Source of the DNA: Puia sp.
GTDB lineage: Bacteria > Bacteroidota > Bacteroidia > Chitinophagales > Chitinophagaceae
Assembly: GCA_031292515.1 (NCBI GenBank)
Contig: JARLGZ010000269.1
Location: 455,730 to 519,729, forward strand
Reading direction: 5' to 3'
Length of the DNA: 64,000 nucleotides
The first letter of the stretch is position 1. Each line of letters begins with the position of its first letter. The notes under the pieces were generated by a model, which saw only the letters and a list, made by a program, of their open reading frames with translations, was not told the origin of the DNA and ran no database searches. Shown here in pieces: positions 27,402 through 37,111 of this stretch. Made by a program: the position numbers and the translations under genes.

Positions 27402-28484
27402 CTAAAACCTCGGACAGGGAATGCCTTTGCGCCCGTCTTTGGGTTTTTTGATATAGATGAGAGAGAGCTCGATACCGCCGCGGCTCTGCGAAGCGGTCTG
27501 CAACGCGGACACATTGACGTCATAGGTGAGCCCCAGGCTGAAGTCCCCGTAGTCCAGCCCTACATAGGGAATGATAGCATCGGTCACATTGTTGAACCGG
27601 GCCCACAAGCCGGCATAAAAATTCGTAGGATTGGCCTCATCCGTGGGATTGACATTGACGGCCCAGGCGCCTCCCAGAACGATATCGTTGGCGCCGGCCT
27701 GTGTACTGTACAACCCGCTGAAATAAATGGTGCTGGTAGAATTGCCGATCGGGAAAAAACCGCCTCCGTGCACGGTGAAACGCGTGGGGACATTGATGGT
27801 GTCCACGCCCAGAAAAGACTCCTTGGGATGGTTGATATGATAAAAGGATGTACCGACATAAATATTATTGTTGCCATTCAGCGAGGCATTGTACAAGAGC
27901 CCCGCATTCATGTCGAAATAATGAACGTTGACCGTCTGGTAATTGATCGCCTCGGTAGGAGATTGCAGCCAGGTGCCGTCGAGCTGCAACCCATCCTCAA
28001 AATGCAGGCGGGTGCCATCCAGGGTCTTATTGGCATAAGTGCCCTGGAAACCCAGCCCGATCTGTTGGAGGCCGTCTTCATCCAGGGCCTTATGATAAGC
28101 CGTCGAAAGAGACAAGAAATTGCTGGTGAGAATACCGCTGGCCGTTTTATCCGTCATGGCCATAAACCCGACGCCCCAGGTATCGGTTTCGGGTAAGCGG
28201 CTCTTCAGGATAGGAGCGTCTACGGAGATGGTAGAAGTGATAAAGGCATTGTTGATCGAAGGCCATTGATTCCTATAGTTGCCGGCCACCCTTACCACCC
28301 CGTTGAATTTACCCGTCAGGGCGGGATTCAGGGTCAGCGGAGAGGCAAAAAACTGCGAAAACTGGGGGTCCTGCGCCTGAAGCCGATGACTTACCAGGGA
28401 AACCAGGCAGAACAGGAAAACGGGCAGATACCCTTTTGATTTCCTATCGAAGGAGAAGGTGCGGCAGGTAGACGGTAGCTTCAT
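27402..28484 (-). CDS. PorP/SprF family type IX secretion membrane protein
   Basis: A 360-residue outer-membrane protein with signal peptide (VFLFCLVSLVSHRLQAQ) and the family opening DPQFSQFFASPLTLNPALTGKFNGVVRVAGNYRNQWPSI in short strands, where NPALTG and RNQWP are diagnostic. PorP/SprF proteins act with PorE/PorK-type components or help secrete and anchor specific adhesins such as SprB, often from genes paired with a large adhesin; no such partner is adjacent here. ATG 28484 gives a normal signal peptide; the longer frame to 28532 does not. Confidence 0.88.
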   Translation of the reverse strand: MKLPSTCRTFSFDRKSKGYLPVFLFCLVSLVSHRLQAQDPQFSQFFASPLTLNPALTGKFNGVVRVAGNYRNQWPSINNAFITSTISVDAPILKSRLPETDTWGVGFMAMTDKTASGILTSNFLSLSTAYHKALDEDGLQQIGLGFQGTYANKTLDGTRLHFEDGLQLDGTWLQSPTEAINYQTVNVHYFDMNAGLLYNASLNGNNNIYVGTSFYHINHPKESFLGVDTINVPTRFTVHGGGFFPIGNSTSTIYFSGLYSTQAGANDIVLGGAWAVNVNPTDEANPTNFYAGLWARFNNVTDAIIPYVGLDYGDFSLGLTYDVNVSALQTASQSRGGIELSLIYIKKPKDGRKGIPCPRF

Positions 28485-28628
28485 AAACAGTTTATGTATA
28501 ACAATTATCCTACAGATAAACGATACAATCAAAAGGGTGGTTGTTTGAAAGGATAAATTGTTTGGCCCCAGACTTTAAAAATAAGGAAAAAAGGAGAATT
28601 TTCGTCAACCGACGGCTCTTTTCTGTAG

Positions 28629-29279
28629 CTACATCTGCACTTTGGTCCCGAAGGCGAGATCGCCGGCATCTCCCAGACCAGGTACGATATACCCCTTTGC
28701 AGTAAGCTCATCGTCGATGGCCCCGCACCAGATCTTGCTGTGTGGTTCGCTGCGCATTACGTATTCGATCCCCACGGTGCAGGCGATAGCTACCACGATG
28801 TGGATTTCGCGGGGATGTCCCTCCTCGCGGAGGAACTGTATGGTCTTGACGAGGGAGGCGCCGGTAGCCAGCATGGGGTCGGCGATAATCACGACACGGT
28901 CTTCCAGTTCGGGACAGGATACATAGTCCAGCCTGATTTCAAAGCTGCCATCCCGCTGGTGTTTGCGGTAAGCAGATATAAAGGCGTTATCGGCTTTGTC
29001 GAAATAATTTAAAAGCCCCTGGTGCAGGGGGAGGCCTGCCCGCAGGATCGTGGCCAGTACGGGCTGTTCTTTGATCGTTTTACAGACCGCGATGCCGAGA
29101 GGGGTCTGGATCTCCTTTTCCTCGCAGGCCAGCTGCTTGCTGATTTCAAGAGCCGCCACCTCGCCGATCCGTTCAAGGTTGCGACGAAAACGCATCCTGT
29201 CCTTCTGCAACGCCTCATCCCTTAATTCCGCCATCCAATCGGATAACAGAGAGTAGTGCTCGCTTAGATTGACGATCAT
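28629..29279 (-). CDS. upp: Uracil phosphoribosyltransferase
   Basis: A 216-residue salvage enzyme making UMP from uracil and PRPP. The PRPP loop VVIIADPMLATGAS (about 127-140) and the uracil-binding YIVPGLGDAGDLAFGT near the C-terminus are intact, as is the RAGLPLHQGL segment (about 81-90). Normal length. A TAGATTTG -7 element lies 32 nt upstream of the ATG, so it is likely transcribed on its own. Confidence 0.96.
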   Translation of the reverse strand: MIVNLSEHYSLLSDWMAELRDEALQKDRMRFRRNLERIGEVAALEISKQLACEEKEIQTPLGIAVCKTIKEQPVLATILRAGLPLHQGLLNYFDKADNAFISAYRKHQRDGSFEIRLDYVSCPELEDRVVIIADPMLATGASLVKTIQFLREEGHPREIHIVVAIACTVGIEYVMRSEPHSKIWCGAIDDELTAKGYIVPGLGDAGDLAFGTKVQM

Positions 29280-29310
29280 GGATAAAAATTAGATATGTAT
29301 TTTTGACAGA

Positions 29311-29318
29311 CAAATCTA
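29311..29318 (-). promoter_or_regulatory. Putative -7 element of upp
   Basis: Minus strand TAGATTTG fits TAnnTTTG; the expected start site leaves a leader of about 27 nt. The -33 element is poor. Confidence 0.4.
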
Positions 29319-29372
29319 AATCCTTTCCGAAGGAATTCCTACGGAAAAGCAGGGCATTTGCAAATTCTTTTC

Positions 29373-30512
29373 ATGGTATATAAAGTCATCGGATTAATGA
29401 GCGGCAGTTCCCTCGACGGGCTGGACATCGCCTATATTCACCTCCACGAAAACGCAGGGAAATGGAGCTTTACATTCATACACACGGCCTGTTATGAGTA
29501 CCCCGATTCCTGGAGACAGAAGCTGGCCGGTGCCACCTCGCTTTCTGCCCTCGATTACCAGCTGCTGCACGCGGAATACGGGCACTATCTCGGCGAACGG
29601 GTAAACCATTTTATCGGGACGAACGCGCTTCAATACCAGGTGCAGTTGATCTCTTCACACGGACATACCACCTTTCACAGACCCGCATCCCGGATGACGG
29701 CACAGTTGGGCGACGGAGCAGCGCTCGCCGCGGTTACAGGCATCAACACCGTCAGCGATTTACGCGCCATGGACCTGGCCCTGGGCGGACAGGGAGCTCC
29801 CATCGTCCCCATCGGTGAGAAATGGCTGCTGAAGGAATATGACTGGTTCCTGAACCTGGGGGGAATTGCGAACCTGTCACACCACAGAACCGCCGGCGAT
29901 TTTGTCGCATTCGACGTTTGCCCGGCCAATCGGGTCCTGGACCAGCTGGCAGCAGAAGAAGGGATGCGCTATGACCCGGAAGGCTCGCTTGCCGCAAAAG
30001 GCCGGCTGGATATCCGCCTGCTGGAAGCTCTCAACGCACTGCCTTATTACAGCGAACCCTACCCCAAATCACTCGCCAACGAATTCGGCACCGGAACCGT
30101 CAGGTCATTGATAGCGGGCTTCCGGCTCCCCGTCGCAGACGCCCTGCGGACCTGCACCGAACATATCGCCATCCAGGTGAAGAACGCCATCCTGCTTTCA
30201 CAGACAGACCCTGCTGCCTCCGCGATATCCACGATATCCGCGACACCCGCCGCCCCATCGGCCCCGCGTCGTTTATTAGTCACCGGTGGAGGCGCTCACA
30301 ATACTTTTCTGGTCGGCCGTCTGCGGGAATACCTCGCACCGCTGCAGATAGAGCCTGTCATTCCGGCCCCGGAACTGATCGATTACAAGGAGGCGCTTGT
30401 AATGGCACTGATCGGCGTATTACGCTGGCGGGAAGAGTATAATGTGCTGGCATCCGTGACCGGAGCCAGCCGCAACAGCATCGGAGGCGCCCTCTGGATC
30501 GGACAATCGTAA
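29373..30512 (+). CDS. anmK: Anhydro-N-acetylmuramic acid kinase
   Basis: A 379-residue sugar kinase that opens and phosphorylates anhMurNAc during cell-wall recycling. ATP and sugar motifs are visible: GLMSGSSLDGLDIAY (about 6-20), SSHGHTTFHRP, GDGAALAAVTGINTVSDLRAMDLALGGQGAPIVP in its usual order, NLGGIANLS, and LLVTGGGAHNTFLV. A short Ala/Thr/Ser-rich stretch (AISTISATPAAPSA, about 292-305) interrupts the C-terminal lobe, which is unusual and may be a repeat expansion. ATG 29373 is preferred to TTG 29358. It converges on the LytTR regulator gene. Confidence 0.95.
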   Translation: MVYKVIGLMSGSSLDGLDIAYIHLHENAGKWSFTFIHTACYEYPDSWRQKLAGATSLSALDYQLLHAEYGHYLGERVNHFIGTNALQYQVQLISSHGHTTFHRPASRMTAQLGDGAALAAVTGINTVSDLRAMDLALGGQGAPIVPIGEKWLLKEYDWFLNLGGIANLSHHRTAGDFVAFDVCPANRVLDQLAAEEGMRYDPEGSLAAKGRLDIRLLEALNALPYYSEPYPKSLANEFGTGTVRSLIAGFRLPVADALRTCTEHIAIQVKNAILLSQTDPAASAISTISATPAAPSAPRRLLVTGGGAHNTFLVGRLREYLAPLQIEPVIPAPELIDYKEALVMALIGVLRWREEYNVLASVTGASRNSIGGALWIGQS

Positions 30513-30528
30513 TAGTGACTGCTCACTC

Positions 30529-31272
30529 CTACAACCCCAGCACCTCCTTTAATTTCGCATACCCCGTTTTGCTCACCGGCACCTGCGCACCGGATTGCAA
30601 GATACAGATATGGCTGTCCTTTTCAAACGGATCGATCCGCGTCACCTGCTGCACATTCAGGATAAAAGACCGGTGCGTGCGAACGAACTGCGAAGGGTCC
30701 AGCACTTTCTCGAAATAGCTCATTGTCTTATTCTTCAGGAAATTGCCCGCACGGGTATGGATCTTCACATAGTCGTCGGCAGCCTCGAGATAGTGGACCT
30801 CGTCGATGGGGATGATCTTGATCTTCCCGGCGGTCTTCACCACGATCCGGGAGTTTTGCGCAGGCATTTCGGCAGCCGTTTCCAGCAGGGATTGCGTCTG
30901 CGGGCCGGCAGAAGATACCGCATGGTGGTCAAGCCATTTTTGCACGGCTTTGTCAAAACGCTCTTTGTTAAAAGGCTTCAGCAGGTAGTCGATGGCATGG
31001 CTCTCGAAGGCCCGGATGGCAAATTGGTCGAAGGCCGTGGTGAAGATGACAGCCGGCGGCTCCTCTACCAGCTCCAGCATTTCGAAACCGTTGATCTTGG
31101 GCATCTGGATATCGAGAAAGATCAGCTCGGGCTTGTGTTGCTGGATGGCCTTGATCCCTTCAAAACCGTCTCCGCATTCCTGCATGACCGAAATCTGCGA
31201 AAAGGATTGTATATATTCCCGTACGATCGACCTGGCCAGCGGTTCATCGTCAATAATAATAGCTTTTATCAT
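30529..31272 (-). CDS. LytTR family response regulator
   Basis: A 247-residue regulator with an N-terminal receiver (acidic Asp8/Asp9, acceptor Asp54 in LIFLDIQMPKINGF, Lys near 105 in LLKPFN) and a C-terminal LytTR DNA-binding domain (about 145-246: HYLEAADDYVKIHT, FVRTHRSFILNVQQV, VPVSKTGYAKL). It overlaps the kinase gene by 4 nt (31269-31272), so the two are coupled. Such pairs in Bacteroidota often control envelope or transport functions; the LiaF-like and DUF4288 genes just upstream are candidate targets by position only. Confidence 0.93.
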   Translation of the reverse strand: MIKAIIIDDEPLARSIVREYIQSFSQISVMQECGDGFEGIKAIQQHKPELIFLDIQMPKINGFEMLELVEEPPAVIFTTAFDQFAIRAFESHAIDYLLKPFNKERFDKAVQKWLDHHAVSSAGPQTQSLLETAAEMPAQNSRIVVKTAGKIKIIPIDEVHYLEAADDYVKIHTRAGNFLKNKTMSYFEKVLDPSQFVRTHRSFILNVQQVTRIDPFEKDSHICILQSGAQVPVSKTGYAKLKEVLGL

Positions 31273-32306
31273 ACCTGTGGTATTTTGAGTACAATAGTAA
31301 ATAGATCGTTGTCGACGACTGTACCGAGCAGATCGTTTCTGGCAAATAACAGGTAGAGCCTGCGCTGGACCGAGCTCAGCCCGAAGCCCGTCCCTTGCTT
31401 GGGTTTAGAGGTCTCCGGATCGAAAGGATTCTGAACGGCGATCAGCAGGTTGCCATCCTCCATCCAGGTCCGTATGGAAATGGTGACGGCATCGGTCGTG
31501 TCATATAACCCAAACTTGATCGCATTCTCTACAATTGGCTGCAGCAGCATCGGAGGCAACTTCATGGATTCGCTGATACCCTCGCAGGTCACCTCCGTGG
31601 AGAGCCGGTGACCGAACCTCACTTTCTCGATCTCCAGGTAGAGTTGCAGATACTGGAGTTCTTCAGCCAGGTTCACCCATTGCTGGTCTTCCTTTTTCAA
31701 AGTGCCCCTTAGAAAATCGGACAGCTGCTGGATCATACTCCTGGCTTGCTCAGGCTGGCTACCGACGAGGGCGCTGATCGAGTTCAGGCTGTTGAACAGG
31801 AAATGGGGATGCAGCTGCTGTCTCAGTTTATACAATTCTGCTTCCCGGGCCAGCTTTTCCGCGTCACTCTTGCGACGTTGGTTATCCTGTTCCTCTCCGG
31901 CGGAATACCATAATACGCTCAGGATGGACATACACCCGATTTGCAAAAAGACCAGGTCGAACCGTACCGGCCAGGACCTGGAGAAAAAGAGCGAATAGCC
32001 CTGCCGGTCACCGATCAATGGTGGCAGGATCCACCTGCTTATGAGCAGCAGGAGACTGCTCAGACCCAGGCTCAAAAAAAGGATATACCAGTATCTTTCC
32101 TGCTTCGGTAAATAATATTGAAGCGTATTAGCCACAAACCAGCACAGGGCCGCCAGCAACGTGTTGGTGACGAGGCTGTCGGCCGCCGCAACGGCAGGCG
32201 TAAATCCGAAACGCATGATCAATAGTATCTGCAGGCAGGCCCAAACCAGCCACCAGGCAAAAAATATCAGGCGGAGCCTGCCGGTCTTTAGAGGGGATCT
32301 GGCCAA
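31269..32306 (-). CDS. LytS-type sensor histidine kinase
   Basis: A 345-residue membrane kinase with four predicted helices in residues 12-135 and a His_kinase domain whose acceptor is His168 in LRQQLHPHFLFNSLNS. The C-terminal ATPase region contains MLLQPIVENAIKFGL (N-box) and KQGTGFGLSSVQRRL (G-box). No extracellular sensory domain is present, so it probably senses within the membrane. The start appears to be TTG 32306 as no ATG occurs upstream of the first helix. It forms a two-component pair with the overlapping LytTR gene. Confidence 0.92.
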   Translation of the reverse strand: MARSPLKTGRLRLIFFAWWLVWACLQILLIMRFGFTPAVAAADSLVTNTLLAALCWFVANTLQYYLPKQERYWYILFLSLGLSSLLLLISRWILPPLIGDRQGYSLFFSRSWPVRFDLVFLQIGCMSILSVLWYSAGEEQDNQRRKSDAEKLAREAELYKLRQQLHPHFLFNSLNSISALVGSQPEQARSMIQQLSDFLRGTLKKEDQQWVNLAEELQYLQLYLEIEKVRFGHRLSTEVTCEGISESMKLPPMLLQPIVENAIKFGLYDTTDAVTISIRTWMEDGNLLIAVQNPFDPETSKPKQGTGFGLSSVQRRLYLLFARNDLLGTVVDNDLFTIVLKIPQV

Positions 32307-32386
32307 ATGACAATACTTTAAGAAGGAGCTTTAAGGAATTATTCTTCAGGACCCCGGATTGCCGGAACGGACGAATCGTTCCTGGT

Positions 32387-32746
32387 TTACAGAATTTCCA
32401 GGAACCGGTGCGTGCTGTTGAGCCGGATATGGGCCGCTTTTTTATTGGTCAGCTCGATATACAGATCTGCGTTGTCGGTTTCCTGGATCCTCGAATACAA
32501 CTCGGCCCCATCCAGCAGTCCACTCAGCTTATACAGTTCCGCTACGTTGATGAATTGCCATTGCACCAGCTTCTGCTGCTGGTTGTAGAAGGCCTCCTGC
32601 TCCCTTTCCCCCAGCGACGTGGCTTTTTCAAAAGCCTCTTCTTCATTTACGGCGGCGACCAGCCTCAGCTGCTCGTCGAATTGCGGGGTGTGCTGCCCCT
32701 CTCCGCAGATGATCCTGAAAACAAGTTTCGAGAGATACCAGTTCAT
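32387..32746 (-). CDS. DUF4288 domain protein
   Basis: A 119-residue soluble protein matching the DUF4288 pattern: MNWYLSKLVFRIICG opening, FDEQLRLVAAVNEEEAFEKA, then NQQQKLVQWQFINVAELYKL. The family is small, widespread in Bacteroidota and of unknown function. It lies 22 nt downstream of the LiaF-like gene on the same strand and 80 nt upstream of the sensor kinase, so all four may be cotranscribed. No signal peptide or membrane segment. Confidence 0.8.
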   Translation of the reverse strand: MNWYLSKLVFRIICGEGQHTPQFDEQLRLVAAVNEEEAFEKATSLGEREQEAFYNQQQKLVQWQFINVAELYKLSGLLDGAELYSRIQETDNADLYIELTNKKAAHIRLNSTHRFLEIL

Positions 32747-32768
32747 AGCAATTAAGTTTAATGGTTTC

Positions 32769-33581
32769 CTATGCGTAATTCTTGATCTCGATGCCGCCGA
32801 AAATAGAAGTGCCCTTCAATAATAATATCTTATCGGGATTGGTGACCGCAGTCTGCTCGCGTTTGTCTTCAAAACCGGCGAAGATGGCGCTTATCTCCGA
32901 GCGGATCTCCCAATGCGGAGGCACGATGAGCTTGGTGCCACCCATGACCTGTGTCACATCGAGGACCACCACCCCGGTGAAGTCCGCCTGTGTCAGGTTG
33001 ATCTCCGTTCCGCCCATGATACTCGTCACGTCGCCGCCTTTAAAATTCTTGGATACGATCCTCTTATGAACGCCGCCGCAGATCGTCGTGGAATCGATAT
33101 AATCTTCCGAGGAATAGCGCTCCTCGTTGTAGCCATAGTCGCGGGCGCCATAATCGCCGGCGCCGTAGTTGAACCCTTTTTTCTGCGCATAATCCTCCCA
33201 TCTCCAGTGATGCTCTTTCCAGGAATGCTCTTTCCTGTGTGGGCGCAGGATCACAAACAAACCGATGACGATGATGGCCACCGGCCAGGTGAACCGATGC
33301 AAAGAGATACCCGGGAAAGTGTCTTCGATCAGGAAAATACCGCCGATCAGGATCATGATCAGCCATCCTCCCCCCCGGAAACCATGCCGGAAACCCAGGA
33401 AGATGCCAAAGACAATCAGCAGGAAATGCCATTTGAATAGCCATTCGGGAAAATAGAAGCCCAGCTGGTCGAGCAAGAGCACCGTTCCGATCCCCACCAG
33501 GATAATGCCCGTCAGGACGCGCCCGCTTCTTCTGTTTTTTCTAAACACCTCACCGGCCCTTTCTCTTTCCTTATCGTCCAT
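32769..33581 (-). CDS. LiaF-like membrane protein (cell-wall stress response type)
   Basis: A 270-residue protein. Four hydrophobic segments in residues 20-108 (LTGIILVGIGTVLLLDQLGF, LFKWHFLLIVFGIFLGF, GWLIMILIGGIFLI and VAIIVIGLFVIL) form a LiaI/LiaF-type membrane part; a charged, His/Tyr/Gly-rich linker follows (about 110-160, KEHSWKEHHWRWEDY and repeats of YGARDYG). The C-terminal part (about 165-270) is the beta-helical LiaF domain, with SIMGGTEINLTQAD and IFGGIEIKNYA. In Firmicutes LiaF restrains the LiaSR system; here a LytTR/LytS pair lies just downstream, suggesting an analogous regulatory unit. Confidence 0.82.
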   Translation of the reverse strand: MDDKERERAGEVFRKNRRSGRVLTGIILVGIGTVLLLDQLGFYFPEWLFKWHFLLIVFGIFLGFRHGFRGGGWLIMILIGGIFLIEDTFPGISLHRFTWPVAIIVIGLFVILRPHRKEHSWKEHHWRWEDYAQKKGFNYGAGDYGARDYGYNEERYSSEDYIDSTTICGGVHKRIVSKNFKGGDVTSIMGGTEINLTQADFTGVVVLDVTQVMGGTKLIVPPHWEIRSEISAIFAGFEDKREQTAVTNPDKILLLKGTSIFGGIEIKNYA

Positions 33582-33597
33582 TGTCTTGAATTTTAAC

Positions 33598-33605
33598 CAA
33601 AACTA
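33598..33605 (-). promoter_or_regulatory. Putative -7 element of the LiaF-like operon
   Basis: Minus strand TAGTTTTG matches TAnnTTTG, 17 nt before the ATG. The -33 region is weak (CTTG one base off the ideal spacing). Confidence 0.35.
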
Positions 33606-33694
33606 GGGCTAATAGACAAACAGTGCAAGCCGCTTTAGGCAATAGCAATGGATTGGGCGGCGAAAAACGGAATTTTGCCGGTAAAAAAAATAGC

Positions 33695-34819
33695 CTATTG
33701 TTTGAGGATTTCGTAGACCCGTCCGTCGACCTGCAGCAGATAGATCCCCTTCGCAAGCTCCGCGACGGGAATCCGCAACCCCATCGAACCGCCCGTAGGC
33801 ACTATAGATCTCAGCATCCGCCCCTGCGTATCCCGCAGGATGACCCTCCCGATGGCCGTCACGCCGGAGATATTAACGGCATCGGTTACCGGGTTCGGAT
33901 AGAGCGTGACCGGCTTGCCGGAACCCTGGAAGAAGACTTCTTTGACAACCGAATAATCCGGTGCGGCCCCATAGTTTTCTAAAAGAAGACGATAATAGTT
34001 AGGTCCCGGGAGCGGGTTTGCATCTTTATAAGTGTACTCGTTTGCACCGGGAAGCGCATTAACCGACGCGATATCCTGCCAGGTTTTGGAGTCGCCCGAT
34101 CTCTGTATGGAAAATTGATCCAGGTTGTCGTTGGAAGAAGCCGTCCAGCTGAGCAGGGTGCTCTGCCCGGATGCATTCGCGGAAAATTGCTGCATGGTGA
34201 TCGCCAGGCCGGTGGAAGAACGGGCATAAATCGTCACGCTGATCTCGTCGATATTGGCGCTGAGTGCCAGCGAGAGGATGCCCCCATGCATGATTGCCGA
34301 GACGGCTACCCCGAAATCTGCCGCATTCACCTGCGCAGGTGTCCAGCTACCCGCACCCCAGAGATCGGTAGAACCGCCGTATGTCGCCTGTGTATTGCTG
34401 CCCGGCCAGGCGCTGCCGGACGCGTAATTGCTGCCCGTCTGGGAACCTCCGCTGGTAAGCATCACGGAGTTGTCTGCAACAGAACCGCCGACCGCAATGC
34501 CGCCGGCGTTACGTGTTATTTTGACAACGATCCCGCAAATCACATCCGTCGTGGGGAAAGAAAATCCGAAATTTTGAAGGATCAGGTAATTGCTGGTGGC
34601 ATGCGAGCCCAGCCCGCTGAGTGTTACACCGGCCGTCGCATAGTTGCCATCGGAAACTTCCGCATTTGCAGGGTTTGTCCAGACGAACGAGCCGGCGCCG
34701 GTATTATTGGACGCAGTGGATGCATCCTTCGGCCCCGTGTCCCCACAGGTCTGTGCGGACACTGATAGGGTTTGCATACAGGCATAGAAGCACAGGGCCA
34801 GGAAAAGCGCTAGTTTCAT
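33695..34819 (-). CDS. Secreted protein with T9SS type A sorting domain
   Basis: A 374-residue protein with signal peptide (about 1-23, SVSAQ). Residues 25-205 form an adhesin-like beta-sandwich rich in Gly, Ser, Asn and Thr with only two cysteines; 205-295 is fibronectin-like (SANASGQSTLLSWTASSNDNLDQFSIQRSGD pattern); the last 80 residues are a T9SS type A sorting domain (VTLYPNPVTDAVNISG, GRVILRDTQGRML, GIYLLQVDG). It should be exported by the type IX system represented by PorV, GldJ and PorP/SprF in this window. The ligand or function is unknown. It is a single-gene unit. Confidence 0.88.
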   Translation of the reverse strand: MKLALFLALCFYACMQTLSVSAQTCGDTGPKDASTASNNTGAGSFVWTNPANAEVSDGNYATAGVTLSGLGSHATSNYLILQNFGFSFPTTDVICGIVVKITRNAGGIAVGGSVADNSVMLTSGGSQTGSNYASGSAWPGSNTQATYGGSTDLWGAGSWTPAQVNAADFGVAVSAIMHGGILSLALSANIDEISVTIYARSSTGLAITMQQFSANASGQSTLLSWTASSNDNLDQFSIQRSGDSKTWQDIASVNALPGANEYTYKDANPLPGPNYYRLLLENYGAAPDYSVVKEVFFQGSGKPVTLYPNPVTDAVNISGVTAIGRVILRDTQGRMLRSIVPTGGSMGLRIPVAELAKGIYLLQVDGRVYEILKQ

Positions 34820-35196
34820 GGTATAGAATATTGGATATATATTTTGTGAGTGCTACCCGGTCAGTTCCCCTGCCGTCGAAAATTTCACCTTATAGTTTTT
34901 GTTCGACTTTGATGTAGTTTTTGTCCTACATACTGTTTCTATAAACAGTCTTTTCTTGTTTTTACACAGCGAGATAAGACACTGATTCGAATCTATAAGT
35001 GTTAATACCTATAATTTGCTAAGGCATACTAGGTAAAGCTTAAAAAATATCTACAGGAAAACACGTAGGCTAACGGGGCTATACCCGCAGCTACCGGGCG
35101 GCAGCAGGTTAAAGGACAGCAGATTAAAGGACAGCAGGTTAAAGGGCGGCGATCGATGATTCGCCAGCGAGTGTCGGCAGGTTAGGAGCCCGCGTT
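34820..35196. promoter_or_regulatory. Upstream region of the T9SS cargo gene
   Basis: A 377-base gap. The half next to the cargo gene (34850-35060) is AT-rich and presumably contains its promoter, though no exact TAnnTTTG was found on the minus strand. The half next to adenine deaminase contains the 15-bp repeat listed separately. No gene seen. Confidence 0.4.
35102..35146. repeat. Three copies of a 15-bp tandem repeat
   Basis: Three adjacent units of CAGCAGRTTAAAGGA (35102-35116, 35117-35131, 35132-35146), with one or no mismatch each, 50 nt after the adenine deaminase stop codon. Confidence 0.85.
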
Positions 35197-37017
35197 CTAC
35201 AGCAGTTGGAACCGATCCCCGTCAAATAAACCTAAGTCACTGATTTTCAAATGCGGAATCACCAGGAGGGCCATAAAGGAGAGGGTCATGAACGGGGCGG
35301 ACAGGGAAGAACCCAGGCTTTTGGCCATGGCGTCGATAGCCGTATAATGCCTGGCTACCTCGTAGCCATCGGCTTCGCTCATGAGGCCCGCTACCGGCAG
35401 CGGAAGGAGCATTTCCTCCCATTCTCCGCCGGACCGGGAAGAAGGAGAGACACAGGAAATACCACCCCTGGCGCCGATGACCAGGTTGACGGCGCGGCAG
35501 ATACTCTCTTCGTCGACACCGATGGCAAGGATATTATGGCTGTCGTGGGCTACGGAAGAGGCCAGTGCGCCCCTTTGCAAACCGAAACGGGTGACAAAAG
35601 TCTTGGCGATAGGAGAGGGACGATAGCGGTTTACCACCACCATCTTCAGGATGTCTTTTCCTATATTGCTATGAAGGCTGCCTTTTCCGGGACCGGCTTG
35701 CGCCAGGTCCTTCACGGAAGCCAGCAACTTATTCGTGATCAACTGACCGTCCAGGGCTTCGACCACATATACCTGCTCGATATTTTCTTCTTCGCCCCAC
35801 TTGTCGAGGAGATAAGAGAAATCTTCGGGTACCCTTGGCTGACAATCAAAGGAATTGATGGATGCTTTGGCCGGCGTCCGGACGGCGGCCCCCGCTTCGG
35901 GGATGCCCGGCATCTCTCCGGAGGGTTTGCCATTCTCCGCTACGAGCTCGCCATCGATATAGGTCTTCAATACCTTGAAGTCCACCAGGTCCTCCACGAC
36001 GATGCAGTCCGCGGGATCCCCGGTTTGCAAAAGGCCGATATCCAGCCGGTAGTGGAGGACGGGATTGACACAAGCCGCCTTTAAAACCTTGAACACATCG
36101 ATGCCTTTGGCGACGGCGCGGGCGCAAAGCCGGTCGATATGACCCGCTTCCAGGCTGTCCGGATGCTTGTCATCGCTGCAAAACATCATCTGGTCGGGGA
36201 ATTCGGACAGCAGACCGATCAGGGCCTCGAAATTTTTGGCCGCGCTTCCCTCCCGGATCAGGATCTTCATGCCATACCGCAGTTTGTCAAGGGCTTCTTC
36301 GGCGGTGAAGCATTCATGATCGGTGCTGATGCCCGCAGCGATATATTCACGGGCCTGTTCACCCCGCAGACCCGGCGCATGCCCATCCACGGGTTTGCCT
36401 GCCCGATGAGCCGCGGCAATCTTTTTCATGACTTCCGGATCTTTGTTCAATACGCCGGGAAAATTCATCATCTCACTCAGGTATTTTATACTATTCTTTT
36501 TCAGCAGTTCCTCCACCAGCCCGGCGTCCAGCGAAGCGCCGGCGGTTTCGAAGATCGTGGCGGGTACACAGCTCGGCGCGCCGAAATTAAACTTGAAAGG
36601 GACCGTATTCCCGTTTTCGATCATGAATTCCACACCTTCCAGGCCGCACACATTGGCGATCTCATGGGGATCGCTGACCGTTCCGACCGTTCCATGCACG
36701 ACAGCCAGCCTCGCAAACTGGGCGGGTACCAGCATGGAGCTCTCGATATGCACATGTGCATCCACAAAGCCAGGCAGGATATAGGGCAACGGCGCTTCAG
36801 GCCGCTTTACCCCGGATAAAAGCGCCTCAGGCAACGGTCTCTCAGGCTGCAATCCTTCGGAAAGCAATTCCCCGGAAAGCAATTCCCCGGAAAGAGGCTC
36901 CTCAGCCGGCGCTTCGAGCCGGGTGATCTTCTCTATCCGTTTCTCCCGGATCGTGACGACCGCCGGATAAATCGTTCTGCCCATGATATCTACCAGCCTT
37001 CCCGTAAGTTGATGCAT
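35197..37017 (-). CDS. ade: Adenine deaminase
   Basis: A 606-residue amidohydrolase converting adenine to hypoxanthine. Metal and catalytic motifs are in order: [48 protein letters not shown] and [10 protein letters not shown]; the C-terminal domain has the [17 protein letters not shown] segment. It is about 20-30 residues longer than usual because of an insertion near residues 38-70 made of repeated [15 protein letters not shown] and PLPEALLSG units, encoded by a 15-bp tandem repeat (about 36860-36895). The insertion lies before the metal-binding core, in the small N-terminal beta domain, so activity may be kept. No purine operon neighbour. Confidence 0.93.
   Translation of the reverse strand: MHQLTGRLVDIMGRTIYPAVVTIREKRIEKITRLEAPAEEPLSGELLSGELLSEGLQPERPLPEALLSGVKRPEAPLPYILPGFVDAHVHIESSMLVPAQFARLAVVHGTVGTVSDPHEIANVCGLEGVEFMIENGNTVPFKFNFGAPSCVPATIFETAGASLDAGLVEELLKKNSIKYLSEMMNFPGVLNKDPEVMKKIAAAHRAGKPVDGHAPGLRGEQAREYIAAGISTDHECFTAEEALDKLRYGMKILIREGSAAKNFEALIGLLSEFPDQMMFCSDDKHPDSLEAGHIDRLCARAVAKGIDVFKVLKAACVNPVLHYRLDIGLLQTGDPADCIVVEDLVDFKVLKTYIDGELVAENGKPSGEMPGIPEAGAAVRTPAKASINSFDCQPRVPEDFSYLLDKWGEEENIEQVYVVEALDGQLITNKLLASVKDLAQAGPGKGSLHSNIGKDILKMVVVNRYRPSPIAKTFVTRFGLQRGALASSVAHDSHNILAIGVDEESICRAVNLVIGARGGISCVSPSSRSGGEWEEMLLPLPVAGLMSEADGYEVARHYTAIDAMAKSLGSSLSAPFMTLSFMALLVIPHLKISDLGLFDGDRFQLL
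36858..36900 (-). repeat. In-frame 15-bp tandem repeat inside ade
   Basis: About two and a half units of GAAAGCAATTCCCCG on the plus strand (LSGEL in the protein) cause the N-terminal insertion of adenine deaminase. The unit length is a multiple of three, so copy changes keep the frame. Confidence 0.7.
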
Positions 37018-37063
37018 GCCTGTTTTTTGAAGACGGGAAATTAAAGAATTATCCGCCTATTCC

Positions 37064-37071
37064 TATATTTG
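37064..37071 (+). promoter_or_regulatory. Putative -7 element of the first LolA-like paralogue
   Basis: TATATTTG matches TAnnTTTG; the start site would leave a leader of about 35 nt before ATG 37112. The -33 position reads TTAA. Confidence 0.4.
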
Positions 37072-37111
37072 TAATGCTTTTCTCTTCCATTTCCGAAGAA
37101 GAAATTCCAAC

